Notes: generated from the letters alone by a model not told the origin. A stretch of 64,000 nt of DNA from Xanthostigma xanthostigma (GCA_963575645.1 OY754468.1:52463665-52527664); one strand, 5' to 3'; shown: positions 46,301-57,943, counted from the first letter of the stretch. Translations and numbers: made by a program.

Positions 46301-47871
46301 CCGATGGCGTAAGTGCAAACGTCAGAACAAAAAATTTCATAAAATAATAATGTTTTATCCTAACCCAATTGCACACAAAACTTCCACCAACTTTAATGTT
46401 TTACAACTATACATTTCACAAAAGGTTAATAAACAACACATAAATACCTTCACAAGAACAACTGTAGATATAATACTCCACGCTTATAGGTTAGGTATTA
46501 TGATTTATGTGTATGGGAAGACCCGCCATATTTATGTGGCGGCCATTATTATTTTATCAGCGAATTAATATTGGTACCCGAGTATTTGGACAGAATAGAT
46601 TTATACCTTCAGTAAATATAATTATACTTTATAGTTGGTGAATTGAATAGGTCATATGCATAAAACTCCAAATTGGTTAAAATTTTTATTTCGAAATATA
46701 TTTTAGTTCTTGATCATAACGTAATGGTTATTTTATTAATCTAATCACTGAAAAAATACAAATAATAAAAAAGAAATGTAGAAAATAAGCGCTATTTTCG
46801 AATTTTCAAAACGCATCGTGACGTCAGAGTATATATCAACAACAGTTTTCATGACGACTGTGTCGTCTCACAGTAAGATTATGTCAGTATTTAGAGAAAA
46901 CAACAAATAAACTTCATTTAGAACATTGATAATTTGACATCAAGGTTGACATGCATAGTATATCATGACGTCACATAAGCCCGCGAACATGGCCGATTGT
47001 GTCTATTTTTGAATGTGAAATTTAATATTTTTTTCTTATGATAATATTACATTTTTAAATGATTATCAATATTTTTTCCGTATTATGGCTGACTAAATAA
47101 TCTATTAAAAATATAAAAAAAAATCATGCATATGACCTATTATCGCTATTTATTCAGAGGAATAGTTACCTGAAGTACAAATGAGCCGATTAAATAACTA
47201 CTTACGTTCAGTGAATACGGCCATATAAAAATTGTGTTGAGGGTAGGTAATGCACCGTTCGATTGCAGGCTTTCATAAGCAAGTGCGCTCTCGTGGCTCA
47301 CAACATGACTCACACCGGGGAAAAGAGATTCGTGTGCACGGTGTGCGGCAAGAGGGCGGCGCGCGCGGCCGATCTCGCAATTCACATGCGCAGTCATACG
47401 GGAGAGAAACCGTACGCCTGTGATCAGTGCCCCAAACGCTATCACACGTCGAGCAATTTAGCCGCACACAGACGCAGTCATACCGGCGTACGGAATCACG
47501 TGTGCAGTCATTGTGGCAAAGCGTTCGCCGATGCTCGCACGCTCAAGTGTCACATACGAACGCATACAGGTGAGTAACCTGACCGCAGATTGCGTAAAAG
47601 TCTATTCGTAAAGGCGAACATATTCCAGCTGCCAGACCGCAAAGGTCTCGGATAAAAAGTTCTCAACAAATGAAAGTGAAAAAAATGAATGACTGCCATT
47701 ACACGTTTTGTAAAGTGGAAATTCTTTTCAGGCGAAAAACCGTACATGTGTCAAGTGTGTGGACATCGCTTTGCGCAGTCCGGTCAACTTGCGTCGCATC
47801 GTAAGACTCACGCGGTACCCGCAGTTTCGACCGTTATGGTTCCTGTTCAAATTATGACCGTTCAACAATAG
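43352..47871 (+). CDS. ZAD-type C2H2 zinc-finger protein with 12 fingers (7 exons, 569 aa)
   Basis: Exons 43352-43489, 43676-44023, 44360-44648, 45479-45769, 45886-46088, 47269-47569 and 47732-47871 join to 569 aa. The N-terminus is a ZAD (zinc-finger-associated, homodimerising) domain, typical of insect transcription factors: VCRTCLSEKNLD, then GVICVQCVLQAGLAY, giving the four zinc cysteines. An acidic linker of about 140 aa follows. Twelve C2H2 fingers with TGEK-type linkers occupy the C-terminal half. They split across exons without loss, e.g. CEVCNKDFS | LSKQLSNHMKLH. Finger 9 (CTVCGKRAARAADLAIHMRSH) lacks the usual core aromatic residue. ZAD proteins bind specific DNA sites as repressors or architectural factors. 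I cannot name the orthologue. Confidence 0.92.
44087..44338. mobile_element. TIR element in ZAD gene intron 2
   Basis: The ends GCCTCTACTACACACGTGGC and its complement (one mismatch) border a 250-bp GC-richer interior that itself repeats CACAATCGTG-type motifs. TAA/TTA lies next to the ends, which may be a PIF/Harbinger-type target. Confidence 0.65.
44685..45206. mobile_element. hAT MITE, family F copy 2
   Basis: The ends TAGTGATGTGCCGGGT and CCGGCACATCACTA are flanked by an exact 8-bp duplication ATATCTAC (44677-44684, 45207-45214). Same family as 18997-19535. It lies in ZAD gene intron 3. Confidence 0.9.
46119..47222. mobile_element. TIR element in ZAD gene intron 5
   Basis: The left end GGCCATATTCATCGAAC and the complement of the right end (GGCCGTATTCACTGAAC) are imperfect inverted repeats, and similarity continues for about 70 bp. 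The 1.1-kb interior has no recognisable transposase. Confidence 0.55.
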
Positions 47872-49149
47872 ATACAACGAATAGGTAATACGTGTAATCA
47901 GGAAGGTGATTAAAATAACAAAATTATAAGATTTGTAAATTTGCATAGACATTTGATAGCACTAAATAATGAAGTAGGTTTTTTATTTTTGTTTATTTTT
48001 ATTAAATACCAGTTTTCTGAGATTAACCTGAACAAAGAAGAAAACTTAACTTATTGACTATTGTCCATCTTAAAAGTATTATTTTTGTAAGTTATGTATG
48101 ATTTAAAATTTTTATATTAAAAAAATATATCTGATTTCAGTTGTTTTTATTATTTGTCAGTTTTATTATCCCTTTACAACCGACGAAACTTTTTTTTGTT
48201 TTTGATCATTTAGGGTTCAAAGAACCTAGAAAAATTAATAAGAAAAATTGTATACCCCTTCTTTGGGCGCCCGGTCTATGTTGCATTTTATGTGGAACGA
48301 TTTTCTGTAATACATATCCACATTTAAATATACACTTTTTTATTTATATAAGAAACAATAATTGTTTCTTATATAAATAATTATAATTATTACACTAGTG
48401 TCAAAATGAAAAAAAAAATTGGAAAAATCACCAGAAATATAATGGTCAGGGCATTGATTGAGGTATTGTAAAGATGATTAACCAAGTAACGACAAATTTT
48501 ATATAGTAAACCCCTTACGTTTCATACCCCTGGCCCTCAAACTGAATGTTGTTTTGTGCTTCCACCTACATTATGGTTTAACTAAAAGTTCAGATATTCT
48601 CACTACGGAAAACAAATGTAGTTATGATGCTAGTTACCAGACGGCCAAACCGTTGCCAGCACAATTCACTATGGAAACTATTCTACACTCGCAGATTAAA
48701 AAAATTAGCTTATGATGCTCGTCAATAGGTGGCCATCTATTGGCGAGCATCATAAGTGGTCTCATTTTGGTTCACTGGGTAACCGATCTTCCTATAATAT
48801 TTTAATCAATGGTCAGGGTTTAAACAATAGTTTCGGATAGTTTTCAGTTTTTATATGAAAAGTTCGTAAGTCCCAGCTCTACAGGAAGTTGTTAAATTTG
48901 GTGTGATCAGGGGACAAAATTCTTATTTATTAGCATTATTAGTAAATAAATGTGCAAAGGTTATTGGTTAAGTAAGGTTAACGTAAGGCTAATTTTGGGA
49001 AGGATTTATAATTTGTATTGTCAGTGTGGAAACGGGCTTTAGACAAAATGTACAGAATTTGGTAATAAACATCGCAGTTATTGGTTTGTGTTAATTTTAA
49101 ATAAAAAGCTACAATAATCATTTCTAAATCGCCAACATAACCTAGAAAA
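47872..49149. other. Spacer between the ZAD gene and Ntmt
   Basis: No gene is supported. It contains a long AT palindrome (about 48336-48382, TATATAAGAAACAAT and its complement) and a 48-nt hairpin at 48709-48756. The rest is AT-rich with nothing recognisable. Confidence 0.5.
48709..48756. repeat. 48-nt hairpin
   Basis: CTTATGATGCTCGTCAATAG pairs with CTATTGGCGAGCATCATAAG (one T:G wobble) around a short GTGGCCAT loop. It is the size of a miRNA precursor stem, but it could equally be a tiny MITE remnant. Confidence 0.5.
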
Positions 49150-50152
49150 ATGGGGGATGGCGAAGTAAACATACCTGATTCTCGATTTTACGAAGATGCA
49201 GCTAAATATTGGTCTGAAATTCCTCCAACATTAGACGGTATGTTGGGAGGCTTTGGTTTTATATCCGAAGCCGATATTCAAATGTCAAAAAGATTCTTAC
49301 AACAAATGTTCGCCTCGAAAGACGGACCAGGAAGATTAAAAGCACTCGATTGTGGCTCTGGCATTGGAAGAGTAACAAAAAATCTATTAATTCCTTTATT
49401 TCAAGAAGTTGATATGGTAGAACAAAATGCTAAGTTTTTGGAAGGATCGAAATCTTACATGGGAAAGAAGCGTAAAAAAATCGGGAAACAGTTTCCCATA
49501 GGTCTTCAAGATTTTGTTCCCGAAAGTCACGCGTATGACGTGATCTGGTGCCAGTGGGTTTTATCACATCTTAAAGATGACCATCTCGTCGCTTTTATGA
49601 AACGATGCAAGTATGTAATAATTGAATTTTTATAATTTATCAATGCTTAAAAATCGTTTCGGATCGATATCACTTTCACAGTGCACTCGGTTGATGGTCG
49701 ATGTAAGTAAAATAAAAAAGCTCTTTTTTTACAGGGAAGGTTTAAAGACCAACGGTCTAATAGTCGCTAAGGAAAATGTGACATCATCGAACGAAATTGA
49801 AGTAGATAAACAAGACTCCTCTGTTACAAGGCCTTTACCGACTCTTCTCAGACTTTTTACTAGTGCCGGTTTAAACTGCATTAAATTAGTTCAACAGACT
49901 AATTTTCCGAAAGGATTGTATGCAGTTTTTGTATTCGCATTAGCACCTGACGAATCGTCCAAATCTGATTTAAAAGTGGAAGATAAGTCTGAACCTATTG
50001 TCTGTGATGATAATAGTTCCAATGAAAATTACTCCAAAGGAACTAATCAAGATACTCGAGCTACCGAATCTTTTGAAACTGAAGATGAACCGAATTCTCC
50101 TAACTTAGAAATTAAATTACAAAATATTAATTTATCTGAAAATGTATTATAG
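49150..50152 (+). CDS. Ntmt: Alpha-N-terminal protein methyltransferase 1 (2 exons, 292 aa)
   Basis: Exons 49150-49610 and 49735-50152 join to 292 aa. NTMT1/NRMT methylates the exposed alpha-amino group of proteins beginning X-Pro-Lys, including histone H2B and ribosomal proteins in insects, using S-adenosylmethionine. Visible motifs: FYEDAAKYWSEIPPTLDGML at the N-terminus; SAM-binding LDCGSGIGRVTKNLL; VDMVEQN; DVIWCQWVLSHLKDDHL (substrate groove); GLIVAKEN; the C-terminal strand GLYAVFVFAL. Human NTMT1 is 223 aa and ends at about this last strand; here a 60-70-aa acidic, Ser/Asn-rich tail follows. An ATTAAA lies just after the stop. Confidence 0.95.
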
Positions 50153-50309
50153 TTTTTTTTTATATTAAAAAATTGTTAAAGTCAAAAGCATTACTGTTTC
50201 TAAAGTAAGTATCGGGAGTAAACGATACTTCGCATCGTTACCGATAGTTGCGTTCTACATTTCAGCGATTCCTGAACCAGGATGACACATATTTAGATCA
50301 TGTGAATAA

Positions 50310-50516
50310 GGCCTAGTTTATATGAGAGGCGTTCAACGCGCGTTGGCCCAACGCGCGTTTACAATTTCTATACAACTGTATATAACTGTTTACATGATAA
50401 CGCGCGTTGGTGGCGCGTTGAACGCGCGTTATCATGTAAACAGTTATATACAATTGTGTAGAAATTGTAAACGCGCGTTGGGCCAACGCGCGTTGAACGC
50501 TCTTGTGTGCTAGGCC
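50310..50516. mobile_element. PIF/Harbinger-like MITE rich in AACGCGCGTT palindromes, copy 1
   Basis: The ends GGCCTAGTTTATATGAGAG and the complement of CTCTTGTGTGCTAGGCC are flanked by TAA duplications (50307-50309, 50517-50519). The palindrome AACGCGCGTT occurs several times. Copy 2 is at 53564-53698. Confidence 0.75.
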
Positions 50517-50577
50517 TAATAGTAACCAACAATGAGCTAGCAGTATTCAAAATACTAATTTCTTTGAATTTTCTTAA

Positions 50578-51851
50578 GGTTATACGCCCTCGACCGTGTT
50601 AGTAAAAACTGCGTCCGTATTTTGTTGTAATAAAAAAATATTATATGACTTGGTAAATTTATTATTTCTTATGGAAATATTATATCCTGTTGATTATAGC
50701 TTTCTTTTTTAATATTTAAGAAATAATATTTAAACATTTGACATAATATCATAAAGTTGTGACTTTAGCAGTATATTTAATTAAGCCCAGTGTACACGAA
50801 TGATTTTATCTTACGTTTTGGTTTTAAAAACCTTTGAACCGTAAGACGTATAGTTTTTGAGTTATTGTATATTAAATGCAGTTTTTAATACACGGTAAAT
50901 GAGATAATATCCAATTTTCAAGTTTTAGTTATTAGCTACGTCAAAAAAATTATTTAATAAAAACAAAATTTATGAAAAACTTTTCGTGTAATCTGGGTTT
51001 CATGGTGAAATAATTAAAATCTAGAAAATAGAGATTTTGAGAGTTGTTTCGAAAATTTTTAATTAATATTTCTCCAAAACTGCACGGGAAAGTAGTTTTT
51101 TAAATTTTTACGTTATCTAAATGAGTCAAACTTTCGAATAATCAGTTTTTTAAAAATTTGTCTATAGCCAATTTGGTTTAATCTTATTTTTTTATACACT
51201 TCCGGTCAGTCTTCTCATTTATCATTGTGTTAAAAATCACAATTTTAATAATTAATAACTTGAAAACTAGACGGTCAATGTTTTTTAAAAAATGCAGTTG
51301 AATGTATGAGATATCCATAATTAACATATTAAAATTTCAGCGTATTATATTCTATACATTGCTCTATCGGGCGTATAACAACATTACTAATTATAAGCCT
51401 TAATCAGCGACGTTGATATACGTTGTTGATAGATTTGAGGTTCCAATTTTCAAGTTTTAGTTATTAGTTACGTCAAAAAAATTATTTAATAAAAACAAAA
51501 TTTAAGTATTGAGAGTTGTTTCGAAAATTTTTAATTAATATTTCTCCAAAACTGCACGGGAAAGTATAGTTTTTTAAATTTTTACGTTATCTAAATGAGT
51601 CAAACTTTCGAATAATCAGTTTTTTAAAAATTTGTCTATAGCCAATTTGGTTTAATCTTATTTTTATATACACTTCCGGTCAGTCTTCTCATTTATCACT
51701 GTGTTAAAAATCGCATTTTTAATAATTAATAACTTGAAAACTAGACGGTCAATGTTTTTTAAAAAATGCAGTTGAATGTATGAGATATCCATAATTAACA
51801 TATTAAAATTTCAGCATATTATCTATACATTGCTCTATCGGGCGTATAACC
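50578..51851. mobile_element. TTAA-flanked MITE with internal direct repeats
   Basis: The ends GGTTATACGCCCTCGA and TCGGGCGTATAACC are bordered by TTAA (50574-50577, 51852-51855). About 450 bp of the interior (from ATTTTCAAGTTTTAGTTATT) is present twice, at about 50915-51375 and 51445-51845. No transposase is visible. Confidence 0.8.
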
Positions 51852-52011
51852 TTAAGTACAGAAATATCAACATTACTGTTTATAAGTCTTAATCAGCGAC
51901 TTTGCTAACGTTGATATTAGTTGTGGTAGATTTGAGGTTGTCAATTCGATTAATTTAAAAATAAAAATACGATTTATTTAATTGAAAAGTATTTAATTAA
52001 ATAATACAAAT

Positions 52012-52663
52012 TTAAGCTTTTACTGCATATTTCCGTGGTGGGAAAGCGGAACGTTTGCGGATTTCTTTCAATGTCTTGATCCTTGTCTCACGTTTAGAAA
52101 GTGCTCTTCTAATAGCGCGCGTCTTCTTGGGTCTCAGATCCAAAGGTTTGAACTTTTTATCTTTATTGAATTTCCGCAAATTCTCCTTTTGCTTTTGGTG
52201 CATAACAATATACACACGGGCAATTGCTTTACGAACAACACGGCTGCAAATGAAATAAAATTATTAATTTTGAGATCAATATATTATCAGATTTTTCTCA
52301 TTTCTCAAATCGCCAAAAAAGATTATAAATATTGAAAATACATGCAATTTTAACATGCTTTTAACTTACATTTTTGATAATTTAGAGGCAGCTCCTCCGG
52401 TCACTTTCGCAACCCTTAAATTCGTCAGTTCCGTTTTGAGCTCATCTAATTGTTTGGTGAGCTCTTTTTTGTCTTTTGCTCGCAATTCTGAACATTTCAC
52501 CTTACCCTAAAACAAGGTTAGAAATTAATACAACAGCGAAATTAATCCAAAAATATGACGAAACACTTTTGCGTTAACTAAAATAGGATTAATTAATGCC
52601 TAAAACAATCACTTTAAATCAAATATGAATGAAATATAAACAGATTAAAATTATACGAACCAT
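52012..52663 (-). CDS. RpL35: 60S ribosomal protein L35 (uL29), 3 exons, 123 aa
   Basis: Minus-strand exons 52661-52663 (only the ATG), 52370-52506 and 52012-52243 join to 123 aa, exactly the usual eukaryotic length. Characteristic stretches: [47 protein letters not shown] and the terminal RKYAVKA. uL29 sits near the nascent peptide exit tunnel of the large subunit. A start codon split alone into exon 1 is common in ribosomal protein genes. AATAAA at 51973-51978. Confidence 0.97.
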
Positions 52664-52980
52664 TTTTGCGAATTAACACGCGACAAATCTCACAAAACTT
52701 CAACGAAGGAGCTGTCGTAAACAAATCGACATTGAAAGGAATATTGGTAGCAATTTTTTATGCGGTTGGCAATAGTAATATTAACACACGTGTAAAGATG
52801 TCACTAACTGCATTTCGCACTTTTGTTTTGAAATTCCTCCGCACGATGTCGTAGAAATTTATTTTTTCATTCATTGTCACATATTCCACGATTCTAAAAG
52901 GCTGTGCTTGGGTGTTTTGCTTTGTAATCGATTGATTTGGAGTGTGAAAATTCTTGTTAGAAAACAAACACACCTTTAAA
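52664..52980. promoter_or_regulatory. Divergent promoter region, RpL35 / ITM2
   Basis: 317 bp between outward-facing start codons. On the RpL35 strand, a CCTTTC stretch about 80 bp before the ATG could be the 5'-TOP start of a ribosomal protein mRNA. No transposon is present. Confidence 0.4.
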
Positions 52981-55900
52981 ATGACAATTATAACAAAACC
53001 GATAACTGAAAAGAAACCGGAAAAGTCAGACAATTTATTGGATAATGCCGAGAAGATTGCCAGTGCGGTAAATAAAATTTTGTTTAACATTTTTTATTTA
53101 CTTTTTCCACAATAAAATGGCACCTGTCATATTACACTCTTGTTTATGTTTTGCTTAAACAGAACGTGTTTTATCGTTAATACGGTATAATGTTTACAAA
53201 TTAACGACGAATTTATTTAATTTCAGCATTACGCATAATTTTTATTATAATTTATTGTAACAATAATTGTCAAAACAATTGATTATAGTTTTGCGCGTTA
53301 AGATTGAAATATTTTTGCATTAGTTTTCTGGAAAAATAAACTAGTAGAGTTAATGAAAGATGTTGCATAGTAAAAAGATATCAAATTTTGTTATTTCATT
53401 TTTTTAAACATATTAAATTACTTGCGGCTTGTTTTGTATTACATAATGTAAGCATATAATATCATGACGTCGCCTATACACATAAAATTATTGTTTCTAC
53501 ACTGCAAAATTACATAATTAGCAGTTATGTAATGTGTCAATGTAGACGATTTAAAAACAATAAGGCCTAGCACACATGAAGAGCGTTCAACGCGCGTTTA
53601 CAACTTCTATACAATTGTATATAACTGTTTACATGATAACGCGCGTTCAACGCGCCACCAACGCGCGTTATCATGTAAACTCTCATATAAACTAGGCCTA
53701 AGGGTTGGTATCGAGATAAAATTTATTATCTTGTGTGTAGCCCCCGCGATCGGACATAGAAGCGCCGGAAGCCGAAGATGCACAGTTCGTTGTGCTGAGG
53801 GCCAGAGCACGCCGCGTTTCAGCAGCTACCACACTCTGCCTATTTCTCACAGCGCTAATGGTTATGAGTATAGGTAAAAAGTTTACTCAAAAATCATGTC
53901 TAGTTTTTTTTATTTCATTCGAGAAAGGTCGCGGGTTCCTATACTGGCAATGAATGGCTCGTTTTTTTAATAGGCTACAGACCCGTGGCCTTTTTCAAAA
54001 ATCAAAGCAGCGTTCCCATAACAAGATGAGTTGCCATTTTTTTTTTCAATTAAATTCTGTTTCTCTATCTATTTCGTATTCTTCTGGGGTATTCGAATTT
54101 TTTAAACAGAGTGCTTTTTATCTGGATATAGATCGAGTTAATTAAGATAATGGTCTAAGAGCTGGCTACGGAGGGGTAGGGGTCACTCGGTGCAAAGCTG
54201 AAAATTTGCAGAATAATAGGAGATAGTACGAGTAAGTAGGGAAAAAATTGCCAGAAGGCTAGGCGGAAGATAAAAGAGCCGCCAGAAGGCGCTAATGTTG
54301 CGAAAAATCAGTGCACTTCTGGCAATTTCTATACTTATTCTGTAATTCAAAACTAGATTATATATTATATAGTTATAAGGGCATACTGAAAATTCAAACA
54401 TGATATAATAATTACATTTGACAAATATTCAAAATTATTAATGTCATTTTGATAGAAATAAAATTAATCGTCATATATTTTCATTAATAAAATTACGTTG
54501 TTATAACAACGTAATTTGTCGAATGTAATTATTATATCATGTTTGAATTTTCAGTATGCCCTTATAACTATATAATATATATAATATATAATCTAGTTTT
54601 GAATTCCAGAATAAATATAGAAATTGCCAGAAGTGCACTGATTTTTCGCAACATTAGCGCCTTCTGGCGGCTCTTTATCTCCCGCCTAGCCTTCTGGCAA
54701 TTTTTTCCCTACTTACTTGTACTATCTCCTATTATTCTGCAAATTTTCAGCTTTGCACTGAGTGACTCCTACCCTTCCGTAGCCAGATCTCCGTCTATAA
54801 CGTCCACATCAAAAACAATTGAAAGAATAAATGCTAATAAATACACAAAAAGCACAAGTTAATCTATACAAGAGAAGCTCAGCTGTCGAGCGTCTATATT
54901 CTACAATCTAACTAAAAGAAAAAAAATATAAAGAGTGAATTTCGGCCTAAATTAGTACTCTTCTTTACAGTGGAATTGGAATGTCAATATTGATATTTGG
55001 CATACGGAAGAATATTAAATATTACAAACAGTCGGTGACTTATCTTGTTATTGTTAAAATAATTCATATAGATTATAGAAGGTCTCTTGTATAACAATAG
55101 GGTTATTGACAAAATTTAAAAAAGTATTTAAAATTAAAGAATAAAGGTATATGTACCCGTAAAAAATATTTTTTCTCATAAATATAACAGATTTGACTCA
55201 TTACTAGTTGTTTTTTATTTTGACTTTAAATTCTGCGCCAAAACGTCAATTGACCTTGACAGCCATGTTTACTGATTGCCTACGTCACAGTAGGCAATTA
55301 GTAAACACTAAGCAAGCGGGTACAACGTGACATATAGCATTATAACCAACAAAGTGTTGCATTTAATATGATTGACAGAGTACAATGAATACACTGAACA
55401 GAGATAACGAATACACATGGGGCAGTCAGTGGCACACAGCTACCGGCCATGTTGACTGATTAATGATGTCACGCGCTGTGATTGGTGTTTGAAATCACGT
55501 GACACATAGGTTAAAAATCGTGATTTTATTTATTTATTTTAATATATTTAACGCACTTATTTAATAAAAATAATAATTCTAAACGATATTTTAGACCATA
55601 AACTTTCATTATAAGACAGTTTTATATTTAATTTTAATCACTGTCAATAACCCTATTACATAAACATTATTTTAAAGTTTTTGATCTCCCGTTAAAACCA
55701 TAACACAGCCGAACGCGGCTTTTCAGAAAACAAAAGCCTTCCTCGTTACACGAGACTCTCGATTTTGTTGTGACAGTTACATGGTCGGTTTGTTTATAAC
55801 GATACAGGTATAATCGGCGGAGTGTATCTCTATCGTCAATATGCTCGCGCGCAGATGCGCCATTTCCGCGGCTGGTGTAACATTCCGTACGACGGTATCA

Positions 55901-57329
55901 AACCGAGCATGCTCGTAGACGAAAACGATGTTCGGTCACCTCTTGCCGATTCGAAAATATTTCAACCGATCGGTCGCGACAGCAATTTACAAATGATGGA
56001 CCGGGGATATTTCAAAGAAGGCTTCGACATCGATCTAGACGACGAGGAGTACGAAAAGATTGACGTTCCGGACTTCCAAGGGGGCCGCAAAGGCCGATTC
56101 ATTCACGATTTCAATTCGAACAAAACGGGTATTATCGATCTCGACAATCGTCGCTGCTTTGTGATGCCGCTGAACAGGGGGCTCGTTTTACCGCCCAGGT
56201 CCCTCTTCGATTTGATCCACAAAATGTGGGACGGCTATTACGACGTCGACACAGAAGTTGTCAGACAGACGATGAGAGTCGTAACGCCCCCCGTTACCGA
56301 TTTCAAAGATATGGGCACATATATCAGTCGTGAATGCAATGACATGCCCACTTACAAACTCGAGAAGTTTGATTCACCAGGTAAATATACACACTTGCCT
56401 TTGCGAATGCAGTTTTCTGCTCTAACGCACAAACTTCTATAACGCGATAATTACCGCGTTATAGAAGAAATGACTGTAATTCCATCTTTGACAATATATT
56501 TTCACCGTCGAGAGACGAAATGACATTAAAATTTCTGAGGCGCTTTTTGAAGTGAAAACTTCTTTAGCGGCGTTGTACACTTTTTTTGTAATGGGTAAAA
56601 AATGTTAAACTCGCGTCAGGAAAAGTAAGAACTGGGTGAGACTCTCTAAGTGATAGTAATTGCCAGATACTTTTTATACGTTAGACATCTAGCGTTAAAA
56701 TATAGTACATAAAAATGCAATCTATGATACAAACCATTTTATTTTTTATACAACGTTAGACATCTAGCGTTGAAATATCGTACATAAAAATGCAATCTAT
56801 GATACAAACCATTTTATTTTTATACAACGTTAGACATCTAGCGTTGAAATATCGTACATAAAAATGCAATCTATGATACAAACCATTTTATTTTTATACA
56901 ACGTTAGACACCTAGCGTTGAAATATCGTACATAAAAATGCAATCTATGATACAAACCATTTTATTTTTTATACAACGTTAGACATCTAGCATTGAAATA
57001 TCGTACATAAAAATGCAATCTATGATACAAACCATTTTATTTACAAGTGTTGTCAATAAATAAACAATGCTTCTAAATGCAAAAAATTAAGACGTTGATA
57101 TTGAAGTTTTCACTTCTGCCGGCACTCCCGGAGTGCAACCCGTCTTTTTTATTCGAAGATTGTTCGTCAAGTATTAATAAATGATTTTTTTCTGTATTGT
57201 ATAGTTTTCAAAAGGTCCACCGACTTAGCAGAAGCTGCCAAGTTTGCCCTGTTTGCCGGGAAGAAAGTTTGGGAGTTAGACATCATAAATCTCAATGAAT
57301 TGGAAGTTTATGAAAAGAACAACGTTTAG
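52981..57329 (+). CDS. ITM2: ITM2/BRI-like BRICHOS membrane protein (4 exons, 305 aa)
   Basis: Exons 52981-53067, 53741-53873, 55808-56380 and 57205-57329 join to 305 aa. ITM2 proteins are type II membrane proteins whose lumenal BRICHOS domain acts as a chaperone and whose C-terminal peptide is released by proprotein convertases. The N-terminus MTIITKPITEKKPEK is cytoplasmic. One TM segment spans the exon 2/3 junction (TTLCLFLTALMVMSIG | IIGGVYLYR). The BRICHOS core shows FIHDFNSNKTGIIDLDNRRC, FVMPLNRGLVLPPRSLFDL and YISRECNDMPTYKLEKF, keeping both family cysteines. A dibasic site (VFKR-STD) precedes a final peptide of about 40 aa with no cysteine. Introns carry families L, C and a GGCCTAG MITE. 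Confidence 0.92.
53564..53698. mobile_element. PIF/Harbinger-like MITE rich in AACGCGCGTT palindromes, copy 2
   Basis: The ends GGCCTAGCACACATGAAGAG and the complement of CTCATATAAACTAGGCC are flanked by TAA (53561-53563, 53699-53701). It ends 42 bp before ITM2 exon 2. Confidence 0.75.
54152..54797. mobile_element. Foldback element, family A copy 3 (inverted)
   Basis: The tips GGTCTAAGAGCTGGCTACGG and CCGTAGCCAGATCTCCGTCT are in reverse order relative to copy 1. The arms match copy 1 closely. It lies in ITM2 intron 2. Confidence 0.8.
55100..55653. mobile_element. MITE family L copy 2
   Basis: GGGTTATTGACA...TGTCAATAACCC with TA flanks (55098-55099, 55654-55655). Near-identical to 8330-8896 with a few small indels. 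It lies in ITM2 intron 2. Confidence 0.8.
56545..57150 (+). mobile_element. MITE family C copy 4 (five internal units)
   Basis: The ends match the other family C copies (GAAGTGAAAACTTCTTTAGC ... CCCGGAGTGCAACCCGTC). Five head-to-tail copies of the 74-bp unit with GTTAGACATCTAGCGTTG occupy about 56672-57040. It lies in ITM2 intron 3. Confidence 0.8.
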
Positions 57330-57943
57330 TCGTCTTTATTGCTACAATATTAAATTATAATTATTAATTAATATACAATTTCGCTGTAATTATTTTATGT
57401 AAAATCTTTAGACATCACTTTGTGCAATGTAGTTTTATAAATTTGAAAAGTTATCGATTTATTAATTATATTATAATCCATATTTCCTGTGAATTAAATT
57501 GCATTAGGTAAATGGATAATCCCTAATGATATTACATGGTTATAAAATACATAATATTATATTTCTTATAATAATTATTATTAATTTTATTCCGAAGTGT
57601 TTGTGTACCCATGTAAAAATGAGCAATATGTGCTTATTTCTTGTTAATAGTAAAACAATAAAAATTTTATTTCAAATTTCCGATTTTTTTTTCCACATCA
57701 AAATAAAAGAGTCATTTATATCGCTTCGTACGATTTTACGTTCGCATTTAATTCAAGAATTGTATGTACACGGGCCGCAGTTTGTAGAAAGAGAGTCCGT
57801 CTGATCGATAAATTATTCAACAGATTTTCAAGAATGCGCAGTGAAAATATTTGGAAAGGTTTTTAGATTGTTTCACAACCGAGCGGAACAAGACGTATTC
57901 TACGAGCGTGCCAAAAGAGATCAGAGTCAGAAATAATATGTTT

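Larger units (their letters stand above)
50153..52011. other. Convergent spacer between Ntmt and RpL35
   Basis: Mostly two transposons (50310-50516 and 50578-51851). A minus-strand AATAAA at 51973-51978 serves RpL35. No gene is supported. Confidence 0.7.

Noticed and set aside
43352-47871. A CRISPR-like or satellite array from repeated TGTGAGAAG/ACGGG-type motifs
   Set aside because: The periodicity is that of C2H2 fingers (84 nt per finger) inside an open frame.
52758-53090. A 110-codon minus-strand ORF with hydrophobic segments
   Set aside because: It is antisense to ITM2 exon 1 and the shared promoter region. The plus-strand exon joins in frame to a recognised protein, so the antisense frame is a shadow.
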